Positions 36,700-45,308 of a stretch of 64,000 bases of DNA are shown piece after piece. A model generated the notes under the pieces. The model ran no database searches, was not told the origin of the DNA, and was given only the letters and a program-made list of their open reading frames with translations. The stretch's first letter is position 1. Each line of letters starts with the position of its first letter. Made by a program: the position numbers and the translations under genes. Source of the DNA: Heminiphilus faecis (GTDB lineage: Bacteria; Bacteroidota; Bacteroidia; Bacteroidales; Muribaculaceae). The stretch lies in assembly GCF_008728965.1 (NCBI RefSeq), contig NZ_VSMC01000012.1, positions 27,298 through 91,297 on the forward strand. The letters are read 5' to 3'.

Positions 36700-36884
36700 C
36701 AAAAAAAAATAAGACAGCCTCACGGCTCCCTTATTTTTCGCTTGTTGCTTGTTGAATATCTATTCTGTCTTTTATTGGAAAGTTACGTATGAAAAAGTAT
36801 TCTGTTATTACCTTTTAGTTTTGTGTCTGACATGAATTAATTCTTAGATTAGCTAAGAAGATTGGGGCGGTTGTTTGCTAACCG
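36700..36884 (-). ncRNA. candidate small RNA upstream of dnaG
   Basis: No coding frame covers this interval. Minus strand: -7 element TACCTTTG (36897-36890; the -33 is not at the standard distance), then hairpin GCGGTT/AACCGC (about 36885-36866), hairpin TTCTTAG/CTAAGAA (36859-36841), an A-rich unpaired stretch, and a strong intrinsic terminator with a nine-T run at 36709-36701, all before dnaG. Length about 185 nt. It could be an independent small RNA or a terminated leader of dnaG. A relation to the Bacteroidales-specific or 6S-type RNAs is possible but not shown. The rest of the dnaG/GH13 gap (36898-37106) is AT-rich and holds nothing recognised. Confidence 0.4.
36701..36740 (-). terminator. 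terminator between the candidate RNA and dnaG
   Basis: Minus strand AAAAATAAGGGAGCC-GTGA-GGCTGTCTTATTTTT (stem with two mismatched pairs) extended into nine T residues, 16 bp before the dnaG start. Confidence 0.7.
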
Positions 36885-37106
36885 CATGACAAAGGTAACA
36901 ATTAATTTTCAAATATAATACAATAGAATATTATGTTTAATAACATGTTATGGCGGGTTTGTACTTTTTCGCTCTAAAAAATAAAAATATTTTATTACCG
37001 AAATGCTTAAAATTGTAATAAGTTATAATGACGCCTCTTTAACTTTAAAGTCGACAAAAGTTAACATAGGTTAAATGCGTATATGCGCGTGGCTATGTGT
37101 AATAAA

Positions 37107-37136
37107 AAGGGCACCCATGCATGCATGGGTGCCCTT
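37107..37136 (-). terminator. terminator of the GH13 gene
   Basis: Perfect 30-bp palindrome AAGGGCACCCATGC.. with TTTTTATT following on the minus strand, 20 bp past the stop codon. Confidence 0.8.
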
Positions 37137-37156
37137 AAATGATTGCATAATGTCAG

Positions 37157-38590
37157 TTATTGAAGTATATAAGATGTAAGCGGCTGGAGTGTGCCTGTCA
37201 GCTTGCCGTCGTTTACTTCAAATGTGGTGTTGTGTACGGCATCGGTATATGTTCCCGTTTTCAGTGTAGTAGGCAGTTCTACGGTCTGTGGCTCGTCACT
37301 TATATTGATGAGGGCGGCGCCTTTATCACCGCGAGCCACTTCTATGGTTTTGCCGTTGTCGCTTACCGTTACGGTTTCGGGCTGTCCGTGCATTGCATGG
37401 CGGAACTTATTGACTGCCGTTACTTCTGGATGCATGAACTCGTCATTGCCGCGTGCTCCTATGAGGTTATTGCCCCAGTAGTTCTGGCGGGTGCTGCCGG
37501 CGGGACGGCTGAAGAAGAGGGGAGTGCCATGCTGACGTGCGGCAAGAAATACGTAACCCTCACGTATGCGTGCATCCTCGATGTCGGCCGACTCGTGTTC
37601 GTTGGCATATGTGTCATGCGACTCCACCCAAGTGACGAGTTTGAGAGGCGAGGCAGGATGATGCCAGTTGGCGAGGCTGTCGGCATAGTAGTTGCCGGCG
37701 CGCAGGGCGTTGCGCAGCGCATGACCGTAGCTGCTGGCGGTAAGGCCCATGTATTCGGAGTATTCTTTTTCTTTTACGTTGCGGTCCTGAAGAACTTCGC
37801 CGTATATAAACAGGCTGTCGGCAGGCAGGGCGAGTTTAAGTCCCTTGACCGCTTCACGGCCGGTAGCTATGTCCCAGAAGTTGTTGCGTTCTGCAAGCGA
37901 GTCGAGCGGGTCTGACGGCAGTCCTATGTGTTTTGCCGTGTCGTAGCGGAAACCGCGTGCGCCGCATGCCAATAGATCGTTGACATATTGCATGTAGTAG
38001 TGTTGAAAGTCGGGATTCTCCGTATTTACGTCAGGCAGGCCGCCCATCTTGCCGGTAGTGCACTGGTAACGGTCGTTGTAGTCTGTTATGTCGGTCAGGC
38101 CGTTGGCGTGGAAGAGTTTGTCGTGGCCTCCCACGGCGCTGTCAAGAGCCGCGGTCACGGCTGAATGGTCGACTGCGGTATGGTTGGGCAGCACGTCGAC
38201 TATGATCTTTACTCCGTATTTTGCCGCGCTGTCACACATGGCTTTGAACTGGTCGCGTGTGCCGAGCAGATGATTGCCTATCTTCCAGTCTATGGGCTGA
38301 TAATAGTAGTACCACTTGCCTTTTACCGAGTCGTCGGGCTGGCTGTACAGGGCCATGCCTCCATCTTCGCCGAAAAAGCATGTGTTGGCCGGTGAAGTCT
38401 GCACATAGTTGAAGCCGGCGTCCGCTATGTTTTTCATGTTGGAGGCTATCGTGTCAAATGACCATGACCATGCGTGGAGTATAACGTCGTCATTGGTCGG
38501 CTCCGAGGCCCCTTGGTGCTTGTTTTCGCAACCGGTCACGCACATGGCCGCAAGTGCCGTGGCACCGATTGAAATAATGAATTTGTTCAT
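37157..38590 (-). CDS. GH13 alpha-amylase-type lipoprotein
   Basis: 477 residues with lipobox CVTGC (Cys21). GH13 motifs: region I DVLPNH (132-137), region II GFRYDTAKH with nucleophile Asp217, region III YGEVLQ with acid/base Glu265, and region IV ESHDTY with Asp326. A short C-terminal beta domain follows (about 400-477). It probably hydrolyses alpha-1,4-glucans outside the inner membrane. There is no SusCD pair nearby, so it is a stand-alone surface or periplasmic amylase. Subfamily not assigned. Confidence 0.92.
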   Translation of the reverse strand: MNKFIISIGATALAAMCVTGCENKHQGASEPTNDDVILHAWSWSFDTIASNMKNIADAGFNYVQTSPANTCFFGEDGGMALYSQPDDSVKGKWYYYYQPIDWKIGNHLLGTRDQFKAMCDSAAKYGVKIIVDVLPNHTAVDHSAVTAALDSAVGGHDKLFHANGLTDITDYNDRYQCTTGKMGGLPDVNTENPDFQHYYMQYVNDLLACGARGFRYDTAKHIGLPSDPLDSLAERNNFWDIATGREAVKGLKLALPADSLFIYGEVLQDRNVKEKEYSEYMGLTASSYGHALRNALRAGNYYADSLANWHHPASPLKLVTWVESHDTYANEHESADIEDARIREGYVFLAARQHGTPLFFSRPAGSTRQNYWGNNLIGARGNDEFMHPEVTAVNKFRHAMHGQPETVTVSDNGKTIEVARGDKGAALINISDEPQTVELPTTLKTGTYTDAVHNTTFEVNDGKLTGTLQPLTSYILQ

Positions 38591-38726
38591 GTCTATTTGG
38601 GTATTAAATAATTATTTTACGCTCCGTAAAGGTACAAAATATACCTTGTTAATACAAAAAAATCGTAAAAAATGTATGATATGTTAAGGTGTTGTGGCTC
38701 ATTATGTAATATATGGGTGAAAAGTG

Positions 38727-38759
38727 TTGTTAATCACACGTGTGCGTGCCGTATATTTG
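38727..38759 (+). promoter_or_regulatory. probable promoter of the glucuronate operon
   Basis: TTG (38727-38729), 22 nt, TATATTTG (38752-38759); the spacing is one base over the usual range. The remaining 167 nt to exuT are AT-rich with no recognised operator. The whole 38591-38926 interval holds no credible gene; a 60-codon frame at 38740 overlaps the -7 box and has no family-like features. Confidence 0.45.
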
Positions 38760-38926
38760 TATAAGGGTTTACAATAACTGTTACTGTGTGGGTTACAACA
38801 TCCTTAAGTATTTGCCTCTGGTGCATGCAAAAAACGGGGGCAAAACTTGTCTGACGATGAAAAAACCGTTAAATTTGAAAGATAAATCAATCATATTAAT
38901 AATATTAATTTTAGATACCTGATATC

Positions 38927-40402
38927 ATGAGTAAGGCAGAAAAAATGACCGGCTACCGATGGGTGATATGTATGATGTTGTTTGTCGCGCTGGTCATAAA
39001 CTATCTTGATCGTCAAGTGCTTTCATTGACGTGGGTCAACTTTATCGCTCCGGAATTTAACTGGGGTCCTGATGACTACGGTCTTATTACCGGTTGCTTC
39101 TCGCTGGTTTATGCGGTGGGAATGCTCTTCGCCGGCAAATTCGTCGATTATATCGGTACACGTAAAGGCTACCTCTGGGCTATAGGAGTGTGGTCGTTCG
39201 GCGCCTGCATGCATGCCTTTTGCGGCATCCTTACTAACGGCATTGTATCCGGACAGTGGGTGTGGTCGTTCAACGGAGCCCGCGAGCATCTTATGCAATT
39301 GCAGTCTGTTGCCGATGTGTCGATGGCTATAACCACCGTGAGTGTGTGGCTGTTCATTGCCGCCCGCTGTATCCTGTCAGTAGGTGAGAGCGGCAATTTC
39401 CCTTGCTCTATTAAAGCGGTGGCCGAGTATTTTCCCAAGAAAGACCGTGGTTTTGCTACCGGTATTTTCAACGCCGGAGCGCAGATCGGTGCTTTGATTG
39501 CTCCCTTTACCATACCTGTCATTGCTCATTACTACGGATGGGAGATGGCCTTTCTGCTTATAGGCGGCCTTGGCTTTTTGTGGATGGGGGTATGGGTGTT
39601 TGTTTACAAGGACCCGCGTGAGAACTCTCGTGTAAACGCAGCCGAACTTGCTTACATAGAGCAGGACAAGGCCGATCCTGAATGCGGTAAGCCTGCCGTA
39701 TCTGTTGCCGAAGAACCGAAGTCCAAGGTGGGTGTGCTTCAGGCTTTCGGTTTCAGGCAGACATGGGCCGTGATTTTCGGCCGTTTTTTGCCCGACTCGG
39801 TGTGGTGGTTCCTGCTTTTCTGGGCACCGGCCTTCATAAGCAATGTCTACGGTTATTCTACCGACTCCACCCAAGGCATGTTGGCTATATTCGTTATTTA
39901 TCTCATATCCATGCTTTCGCTGTGGGGCAGTTATCTGCCTACCTATTTTATTAATCGCACGCGCGTGAATCCTTATAAAGGGCGCATGAGAGCTATGGGT
40001 ATCTTTGCCGTATTTCCGCTACTTGGCATGTTTGTCATGCCTCTGGGGCAGGTGTCGATGTGGTTCCCGGTGGTCATAATCGGTATCATGGCGGCTGCTC
40101 ATCAAAGTTGGAGCGCCAATGTGTATAATGTCGTGAGCGACATGTTTCCGAAGTCGGTTGTGGCCACTGTTACCGGTGCTGCCGGTCTTGCAAGCGGCCT
40201 CGGCAGCTTTACGTCAAATTATGGTGCGGGACAGCTGTTCAGATATGCTTCCGATACCGGATTGCGGTTCCTCGGCTTCGAGGGCGAAAATGCCGGTTAC
40301 ATGATTGTCTTCCTTATAGCATCGGTGGCTTATCTTCTTAGCTGGACCGTCATGAAACTGCTTGTGCCGAAGTATAAACTTGTCGAACTGAAAAACAAAT
40401 AG
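38927..40402 (+). CDS. exuT: MFS hexuronate transporter
   Basis: 491 residues, 12 membrane helices, major facilitator superfamily anion:cation symporter group. ExuT-like landmarks: RWVICMMLFVALVINYLDRQ opening, LVYAVGMLFAGKFVDYIGTRKG (MFS motif A), RCILSVGESGNFPCSIKAVAEYFP, and GIFNAGAQIGALIAP. It has a larger than usual loop (about 100-140). It imports glucuronate or galacturonate with protons. It leads an operon whose next gene is glucuronate isomerase, so glucuronate is the likely substrate. Confidence 0.9.
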   Translation: MSKAEKMTGYRWVICMMLFVALVINYLDRQVLSLTWVNFIAPEFNWGPDDYGLITGCFSLVYAVGMLFAGKFVDYIGTRKGYLWAIGVWSFGACMHAFCGILTNGIVSGQWVWSFNGAREHLMQLQSVADVSMAITTVSVWLFIAARCILSVGESGNFPCSIKAVAEYFPKKDRGFATGIFNAGAQIGALIAPFTIPVIAHYYGWEMAFLLIGGLGFLWMGVWVFVYKDPRENSRVNAAELAYIEQDKADPECGKPAVSVAEEPKSKVGVLQAFGFRQTWAVIFGRFLPDSVWWFLLFWAPAFISNVYGYSTDSTQGMLAIFVIYLISMLSLWGSYLPTYFINRTRVNPYKGRMRAMGIFAVFPLLGMFVMPLGQVSMWFPVVIIGIMAAAHQSWSANVYNVVSDMFPKSVVATVTGAAGLASGLGSFTSNYGAGQLFRYASDTGLRFLGFEGENAGYMIVFLIASVAYLLSWTVMKLLVPKYKLVELKNK

Positions 40403-40415
40403 AACACCTCTTATT

Positions 40416-41819
40416 ATGAAACCGTTTTTGAATGAGGATTTCCTTTTGGATTCACCTGTGGCGTGCAGTCTTTATCATGAGCATGCCGCCAAAATGCCGA
40501 TAATTGATTATCATTGCCATCTGTCACCTCAGATGATAGCCGAAGACTATCGGTTTTCGTCCATAACAGAGTTGTGGCTCGGTGGCGACCACTATAAGTG
40601 GCGTGCCATGCGTGCCAACGGTGTTCCCGAGCATTATATAACCGGCGACGCCGATGACTGGGCGAAATTCCTTAAATGGGCCGAGACGGTGCCTTATACC
40701 TTGCGCAACCCGCTTTATCACTGGACGCACATGGAGCTGAAGTCGGCGTTTGGCATTACCGATACTCTCAATCCTTCGTCGGCCCGGCGTATTTACGACG
40801 CCTGCAATGAACGGCTTGCCGATCCTGCTATGAGCGCTCGCGGCCTCATGCGGCATTACAATGTGGAGGTGGTGTGCACGACCGATGATCCCGTCGATGA
40901 CCTTTGCTGGCATAAAGCCATTGCTGATAGCGGTTTTACCGTAAAGGTAAAGCCGGCGTGGCGTCCCGACAAGGCCATGGCGGTTGCCGACCCCGTGACC
41001 TATCGTGGTTATGTGGAGCGCCTCGGCGAGGTTGCCGGAGTGTCGGTGGCTGATTATGACGGCCTGTTGAATGCCCTTGCCTTGCGTCATGATTATTTCG
41101 CTTCATGCGGATGCACGGTCGCCGATCATGGCGTGAGTACTATGCCGTGGGCTCCGTGCAGTCGCGACGAAGCAGCCGCTTTGTATGCGCGGGTTATTGC
41201 CGGAGAGCGGCTTGCCGACGGCGAGGTATTGAAACTTCAGACCGCCATATTGCTTGAACTTGCACGTATGAATCATGCCAAAGGATGGGTGCAGCAGTTT
41301 CATTTCGGAGCGTTGCGCAATGTCAATTCACGCATGTTCCGCGCACTCGGACCCGATACGGGCTTCGACACGATCGGTGACTGGCGTTCGGCCGAGGCTT
41401 TGGCCGGTTTTCTAAATGAACTCGATGTCGAGGACCGTCTCGCCAAGACCATTCTATATAATCTTAATCCGGCCGACAATACAATGATAGCCGCCATGAT
41501 TGCCAATTTTCAGGACGGCACCGTGCCCGGAAAGATTCAGATGGGTTCCGGATGGTGGTTCAATGATCAGCTCGACGGCATGCGCAATCAGATGAACGCT
41601 CTGTCCATGCAGGGGCTTATGAGCCGATTCGTGGGCATGCTCACCGACTCACGTTCATTCCTGTCCTATCCGCGTCATGAGTATTTCAGGCGCGTGCTGT
41701 GCGGTCTTGTAGGCGATGATGTCGACCGCGGTCTTATCCCGGCTTCCGAGATGCCCCGTGTCGCTGCCATGGTGGAGGACATATGTTATAATAACGCTAA
41801 AAATTATTTTGACTTGTAA
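40416..41819 (+). CDS. uxaC: glucuronate isomerase
   Basis: 467 residues, uronate-isomerase family of the amidohydrolase superfamily. Opening MKPFLNEDFLLDSPVACSLY, metal-binding IDYHCHLSP, the WRAMRANGVPEHYITG block, VVCTTDDPVDDL, and a late ..MGSGWWFNDQLDGM block are all as in UxaC. It converts D-glucuronate to D-fructuronate (or galacturonate to tagaturonate). 13 bp after exuT, 11 bp before uxuA. Confidence 0.96.
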   Translation: MKPFLNEDFLLDSPVACSLYHEHAAKMPIIDYHCHLSPQMIAEDYRFSSITELWLGGDHYKWRAMRANGVPEHYITGDADDWAKFLKWAETVPYTLRNPLYHWTHMELKSAFGITDTLNPSSARRIYDACNERLADPAMSARGLMRHYNVEVVCTTDDPVDDLCWHKAIADSGFTVKVKPAWRPDKAMAVADPVTYRGYVERLGEVAGVSVADYDGLLNALALRHDYFASCGCTVADHGVSTMPWAPCSRDEAAALYARVIAGERLADGEVLKLQTAILLELARMNHAKGWVQQFHFGALRNVNSRMFRALGPDTGFDTIGDWRSAEALAGFLNELDVEDRLAKTILYNLNPADNTMIAAMIANFQDGTVPGKIQMGSGWWFNDQLDGMRNQMNALSMQGLMSRFVGMLTDSRSFLSYPRHEYFRRVLCGLVGDDVDRGLIPASEMPRVAAMVEDICYNNAKNYFDL

Positions 41820-41830
41820 AATACATTGAT

Positions 41831-43012
41831 ATGGAAAAAACTTGGAGATGGTTTGGACCGAATGACAAGATAACTCTCGACATGCTTCGCCAGATAGGTG
41901 TCGAGGGCATAGTGACTTCGCTGCATCATATACCCAACGGCGAGGTGTGGAGCTATGATGAGGTGATGAAGATGAAGAGTTTCATCGAGGAGCACGGACT
42001 GCGCTGGTCTGTCGTCGAGAGCCTTCCGGTGAGTGAGGCTATCAAATATGGCGGTGAAGACCGCGACCGTCTTATTGAGAACTATAAGGAGAGTCTTGCC
42101 AATCTCGGTAAGGCCGGGGTGAAGACTGTGTGCTACAACTTCATGCCTGTGCTCGACTGGGCGCGTACCGACCTTGAATACCCCAACGGCGACGGCACCT
42201 CCAACCTCTACTTTAACAAGGCCGAGTTTGCTTACTTCGACTGCGACATACTGCGTCGTGAGGGTGCCGAAAAAGATTATGACGAAGAGACTTTGGCGCG
42301 TCTTGACGAACTGCGCGGATGCATGACTCCGGAGGGTGAACGCCGTCTTGTAGAGAATATCATAGTGAAGACGCAGGGGTTTGTCAATGGAAATATAACA
42401 GAGGACGATACTGCTCCCGTGGAGACTTTCCGAAAGTTGCTTGGACTCTACGACGGCATAGACCGCGACCGGCTGCGTGAAAATATGAAGTATTTCCTTG
42501 AGGCTGTCATGCCGGTGTGTCGTGAGTACGACGTCAACATGTGCGTGCACCCCGACGATCCTCCTTTGCAGATTCTCGGACTGCCACGTATCGTTACATG
42601 TGATGAGGATATAAAGTGGTTTCTCGATGCCGTGCCCGATCCTCATAACGGCTTGACTTTCTGTGCCGGCTCCTTGAGCGCCGGTGCACACAACGATGTG
42701 CCTGCGCTGGCGCGTAAATATGCCGGACGTACTTGGTTTGTTCATCTGCGCAGTACTTCGGTGTTGCCCAACGGCGACTTCCGCGAGGCCTCGCACCTTG
42801 GCGGCCGTGCCGATATCGTGGAGCTTGTGAGAATATTCGAGAAGACCAACCCCGGTCTGCCCATGCGTGTTGACCATGCGCCACTCATGCTTGGCGACGA
42901 AAAAATGGGATACAACGCCGGATACTCGTTCCACGGACGCATGCTCGCTCTCGGTCAGGTGGAGGGAGTCATGGCTACGGTTGACCGCGATATAGCTGAC
43001 GGTGTTATTTGA
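41831..43012 (+). CDS. uxuA: mannonate dehydratase
   Basis: 393 residues, TIM-barrel mannonate dehydratase. Landmarks: MEKTWRWFGPNDKITLDMLR opening, GVKTVCYNFMPVLDWARTDL, MCVHPDDPP (metal site), FCAGSLSAGAHNDVP, and MRVDHAPLMLGDE near the end. It dehydrates D-mannonate to 2-keto-3-deoxygluconate. Third step of the pathway, though placed second among the enzyme genes here. Confidence 0.96.
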   Translation: MEKTWRWFGPNDKITLDMLRQIGVEGIVTSLHHIPNGEVWSYDEVMKMKSFIEEHGLRWSVVESLPVSEAIKYGGEDRDRLIENYKESLANLGKAGVKTVCYNFMPVLDWARTDLEYPNGDGTSNLYFNKAEFAYFDCDILRREGAEKDYDEETLARLDELRGCMTPEGERRLVENIIVKTQGFVNGNITEDDTAPVETFRKLLGLYDGIDRDRLRENMKYFLEAVMPVCREYDVNMCVHPDDPPLQILGLPRIVTCDEDIKWFLDAVPDPHNGLTFCAGSLSAGAHNDVPALARKYAGRTWFVHLRSTSVLPNGDFREASHLGGRADIVELVRIFEKTNPGLPMRVDHAPLMLGDEKMGYNAGYSFHGRMLALGQVEGVMATVDRDIADGVI

Positions 43013-43028
43013 AAATTAATATGATATA

Positions 43029-43844
43029 ATGATGAACGAACTTTTTTCAGTAAAAGACCATGTGGTCGTTATAACGGGCGGCACAGGCGTGCTGGGTGCA
43101 TGTATAGGCAGGTATCTTGCCTCGCAGGGAGCTAAAGTAGTGCTTATGGGCCGTCGCAGGGAAGAGGGCGACAAAATAGTTGCCGATATTAAGGCCGAGG
43201 GTGGCGAGGCGCTGTTTCTCGTTACCGACGTGCTCGACGAGGCTGTGGTTGAGGATAATTGCCGCGAGATACTGGCGCGCTACGGTAAGGTTGACGCGCT
43301 GCTCAATGCCGCCGGAGGCAACATGCCGGGAGCCACGATAAAACCCGAAGGTACATTCTTCGACATCAGTATTGCCGAATTTGAGCGTGTGCTCAATGTT
43401 AACCTTACAGGTACAGTGGTTCCGAGTCAGGTGTTCCTGAAGCCTATGGTTGAGGCAGGCAAAGGCTCTATAGTCAATTTCTCATCCATGGCGGCTTTCC
43501 GCCCCATGACAAGGGTGCTCGGATATGCGGCGGCTAAGGCCGGCATAAGCAATTTTACTCAATTCCTTGCCAATGAGGTCGCTACAAAGTTTACGCCTGA
43601 TATACGTGTCAATGCCATAGCGCCCGGCTTTTTCCTTACGAATCAGAATCGTGCTCTGCTTACCAATCCCGACGGTTCGTTGACAGAACGCGGTGCCGAT
43701 GTTATCAGACAGACTCCCTTCAAGCGGTTCGGCCGCCCCGAAGAGTTGTGCGGCACTATCCAGTATCTGATCAGCGACGCTGCTTCGTTTGTCACCGGCA
43801 CTGTTGCTGTGGTTGACGGTGGTTTCAATGCGTTTGCCATGTAA
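43029..43844 (+). CDS. SDR-family fructuronate/mannonate oxidoreductase
   Basis: 271 residues, short-chain dehydrogenase. Cofactor motif TGGTGVLG (16-23), NAAGG (93-97), and catalytic Ser152/153, Tyr166 and Lys170 (YAAAK). By position between glucuronate isomerase and the end of the uxu operon it should reduce fructuronate to mannonate, replacing the long-chain UxuB dehydrogenase of E. coli; Bacteroidota often use an SDR here. It could also be named D-mannonate oxidoreductase. Terminator 7 bp downstream. KDG kinase and aldolase are not in the window. Confidence 0.88.
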   Translation: MMNELFSVKDHVVVITGGTGVLGACIGRYLASQGAKVVLMGRRREEGDKIVADIKAEGGEALFLVTDVLDEAVVEDNCREILARYGKVDALLNAAGGNMPGATIKPEGTFFDISIAEFERVLNVNLTGTVVPSQVFLKPMVEAGKGSIVNFSSMAAFRPMTRVLGYAAAKAGISNFTQFLANEVATKFTPDIRVNAIAPGFFLTNQNRALLTNPDGSLTERGADVIRQTPFKRFGRPEELCGTIQYLISDAASFVTGTVAVVDGGFNAFAM

Positions 43845-43850
43845 ATAAGA

Positions 43851-43878
43851 AAAAAGTTAGGATGCTATCCTACTTTTT
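43851..43878 (+). terminator. terminator of the glucuronate operon
   Basis: AAAAAGT-T-AGGAT / ATCCT-A-CTTTTT hairpin with a 3-nt loop and a T run, 7 bp after the SDR stop. Confidence 0.8.
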
Positions 43879-43939
43879 GCTCGCTAAAGTGTTATATTTA
43901 CATCGTTTGATTAATATTAACCGTTAAACTAAACAAAGA

Positions 43940-44137
43940 ATGAAACCTTTACACATTATTTTAGCCGTTTTGGGCGGTGCTGTTGCAGGTGCTGCCGTGG
44001 GGTTGCTGTTAGCTCCCGAGAAGGGTGAGGATACTCGCGACCGCATCATGGATTTTCTCAAGGACAAAGGCATACATCTGAAAAAAGACAAGATGGAGAA
44101 GCTCGTTGACGAGATAGCCAACGAACTCGGCAAGTAA
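43940..44137 (+). CDS. YtxH-domain protein 1
   Basis: 65 residues. Typical YtxH form: a hydrophobic Gly/Ala-rich membrane segment (HIILAVLGGAVAGAAVGLLL, about 5-24), then APEKGEDTRDRI and an amphipathic charged tail (KDKGIHLKKDKMEKLVDEIA). In other bacteria YtxH proteins are general-stress envelope proteins of unknown mechanism. It begins a cluster of four small membrane or coiled proteins. Confidence 0.82.
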   Translation: MKPLHIILAVLGGAVAGAAVGLLLAPEKGEDTRDRIMDFLKDKGIHLKKDKMEKLVDEIANELGK

Positions 44138-44171
44138 TAAAACCGTAATAACCCAAAAAAACGATTTGATT

Positions 44172-44372
44172 ATGAATAATAGTCTTGGACTTATATCGGC
44201 ATTTGTAGGCGGCGCGCTTGTGGGCGCCGGTGCCGCATTGCTGTTTGCTCCCGAGAAAGGGGCCGATTTGCGTGAACGCATCTGTGACATACTCCGTAAG
44301 AAAGGCATCATATGCTCGGAAACCGATGTCGATGCCTTGGTTGAGCGATTGACTCAGGATCTGGAGGATTAA
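44172..44372 (+). CDS. YtxH-domain protein 2
   Basis: 66 residues from ATG 44172 (the upstream TTG is unlikely). A paralogue of the preceding gene: GLISAFVGGALVGAGAALLF membrane segment, then APEKGADLRERICDILRKKG. It lies 34 bp after the first copy. The acidic end (LVERLTQDLED) differs from the basic end of copy 1, so the two might pair. Confidence 0.8.
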   Translation: MNNSLGLISAFVGGALVGAGAALLFAPEKGADLRERICDILRKKGIICSETDVDALVERLTQDLED

Positions 44373-44485
44373 GACCGCCGACGGCTGATTGTTTTTTCAG
44401 GATTATATGACAACTGCGTCAATCGGTCCGGTATCTTCCGTGCCGGTTGGCGTAAATTGTTCAACGTGCTATAACTGTTTGTCTT

Positions 44486-44863
44486 ATGAGTGAAAGAAAT
44501 GAAGATATGAAGGCGTCATGGGCCAATATGAGGGAGTGGGGTAAACTGTATTTTGAGAATCTGAAGCTGTTGTCTATTGAAAAGGCTACGGTGCTCTTTT
44601 CTCAAGGCATAATGGGGGTGCTGCTCGTCATCTTGTGCGCATGCGCGTTTTTCTTTATCTCGATAGCATTGGTGCTCATTCTTGCACAGGTGCTTCCGGT
44701 GATGTGGTGTTTCCTTATTATGGGAGGAGTGTATCTGTTGTTGGGATTGGCGGTTTATATATTCCGTCAGCCGCTTCTTACCGATCCTATAGCGCGTTTT
44801 CTGTCCCGGTTGTTTCTGGACAATCTGGAAGGGCCGTCTCAATCTTCTAATGATGATAATTAA
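44486..44863 (+). CDS. holin-like membrane protein (phage holin family)
   Basis: 125 residues. An N-terminal amphipathic helix (WANMREWGKLYFENLKLLSI) precedes two membrane helices in a helical hairpin (about 42-66 and 70-93), then a PIARFLSRLF tail. It fits the putative holin-X / 'phage holin family protein' group common in Bacteroidota chromosomes, where no phage is present. The cluster context (YtxH pair, 98-aa protein) suggests an envelope-stress role rather than lysis. Confidence 0.75.
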   Translation: MSERNEDMKASWANMREWGKLYFENLKLLSIEKATVLFSQGIMGVLLVILCACAFFFISIALVLILAQVLPVMWCFLIMGGVYLLLGLAVYIFRQPLLTDPIARFLSRLFLDNLEGPSQSSNDDN

Positions 44864-44865
44864 TT

Positions 44866-45162
44866 ATGAGTACGCAAAAATTATTACCTGCCAAAGACGC
44901 TCCCGGAATGAAAAAATGGTCGGGGTATACGCTTGACGAGTTGCGTTACCGGCGCGCTATCAACCATGTGAAGATGGAGATGGAGAAGGAGCGTGTGATG
45001 CTGTCGGCCAACCGCATCATGAACGGCAAACCTTCGTCGGAAGAGTCCTCTTCAGGGTTGTTCCGCAAGGTTTTTACTGGCTTTTCTATATTGGATTACG
45101 CTTTGCTCGCTTTTCAGGCCGGTAAGCAGTTCCGCAAGATATATCGTTTCTTCAAGCGCTGA
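44866..45162 (+). CDS. conserved small protein of the YtxH cluster
   Basis: 98 residues, not recognised. N-terminal half basic with a probable helix (LDELRYRRAINHVKMEMEKE), a Ser-rich linker (SSEESSSG), and a C-terminal helix with moderate hydrophobicity (SILDYALLAFQAGKQFRKIY) that could lie on the membrane. It starts 2 bp after the holin-like gene, so it is co-translated with it. Confidence 0.65.
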   Translation: MSTQKLLPAKDAPGMKKWSGYTLDELRYRRAINHVKMEMEKERVMLSANRIMNGKPSSEESSSGLFRKVFTGFSILDYALLAFQAGKQFRKIYRFFKR

Positions 45163-45308
45163 TTGGCTGTATATCCGGATGCTGTCATGTCGGTCGTGGC
45201 CTGATGCCGTGGCGCCGGTGTGTCTGCATACTGTGCCGATTCATCTGACGACATGTTTTTAATTGATCCGGATACACTGCCTCTTAATAACGATTATTAT
45301 ATTCTCAT

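Noticed and set aside
38740..38922. 60-codon frame before exuT
   Set aside because: It overlaps the promoter region, is rich in rare patterns and has no family-like features.
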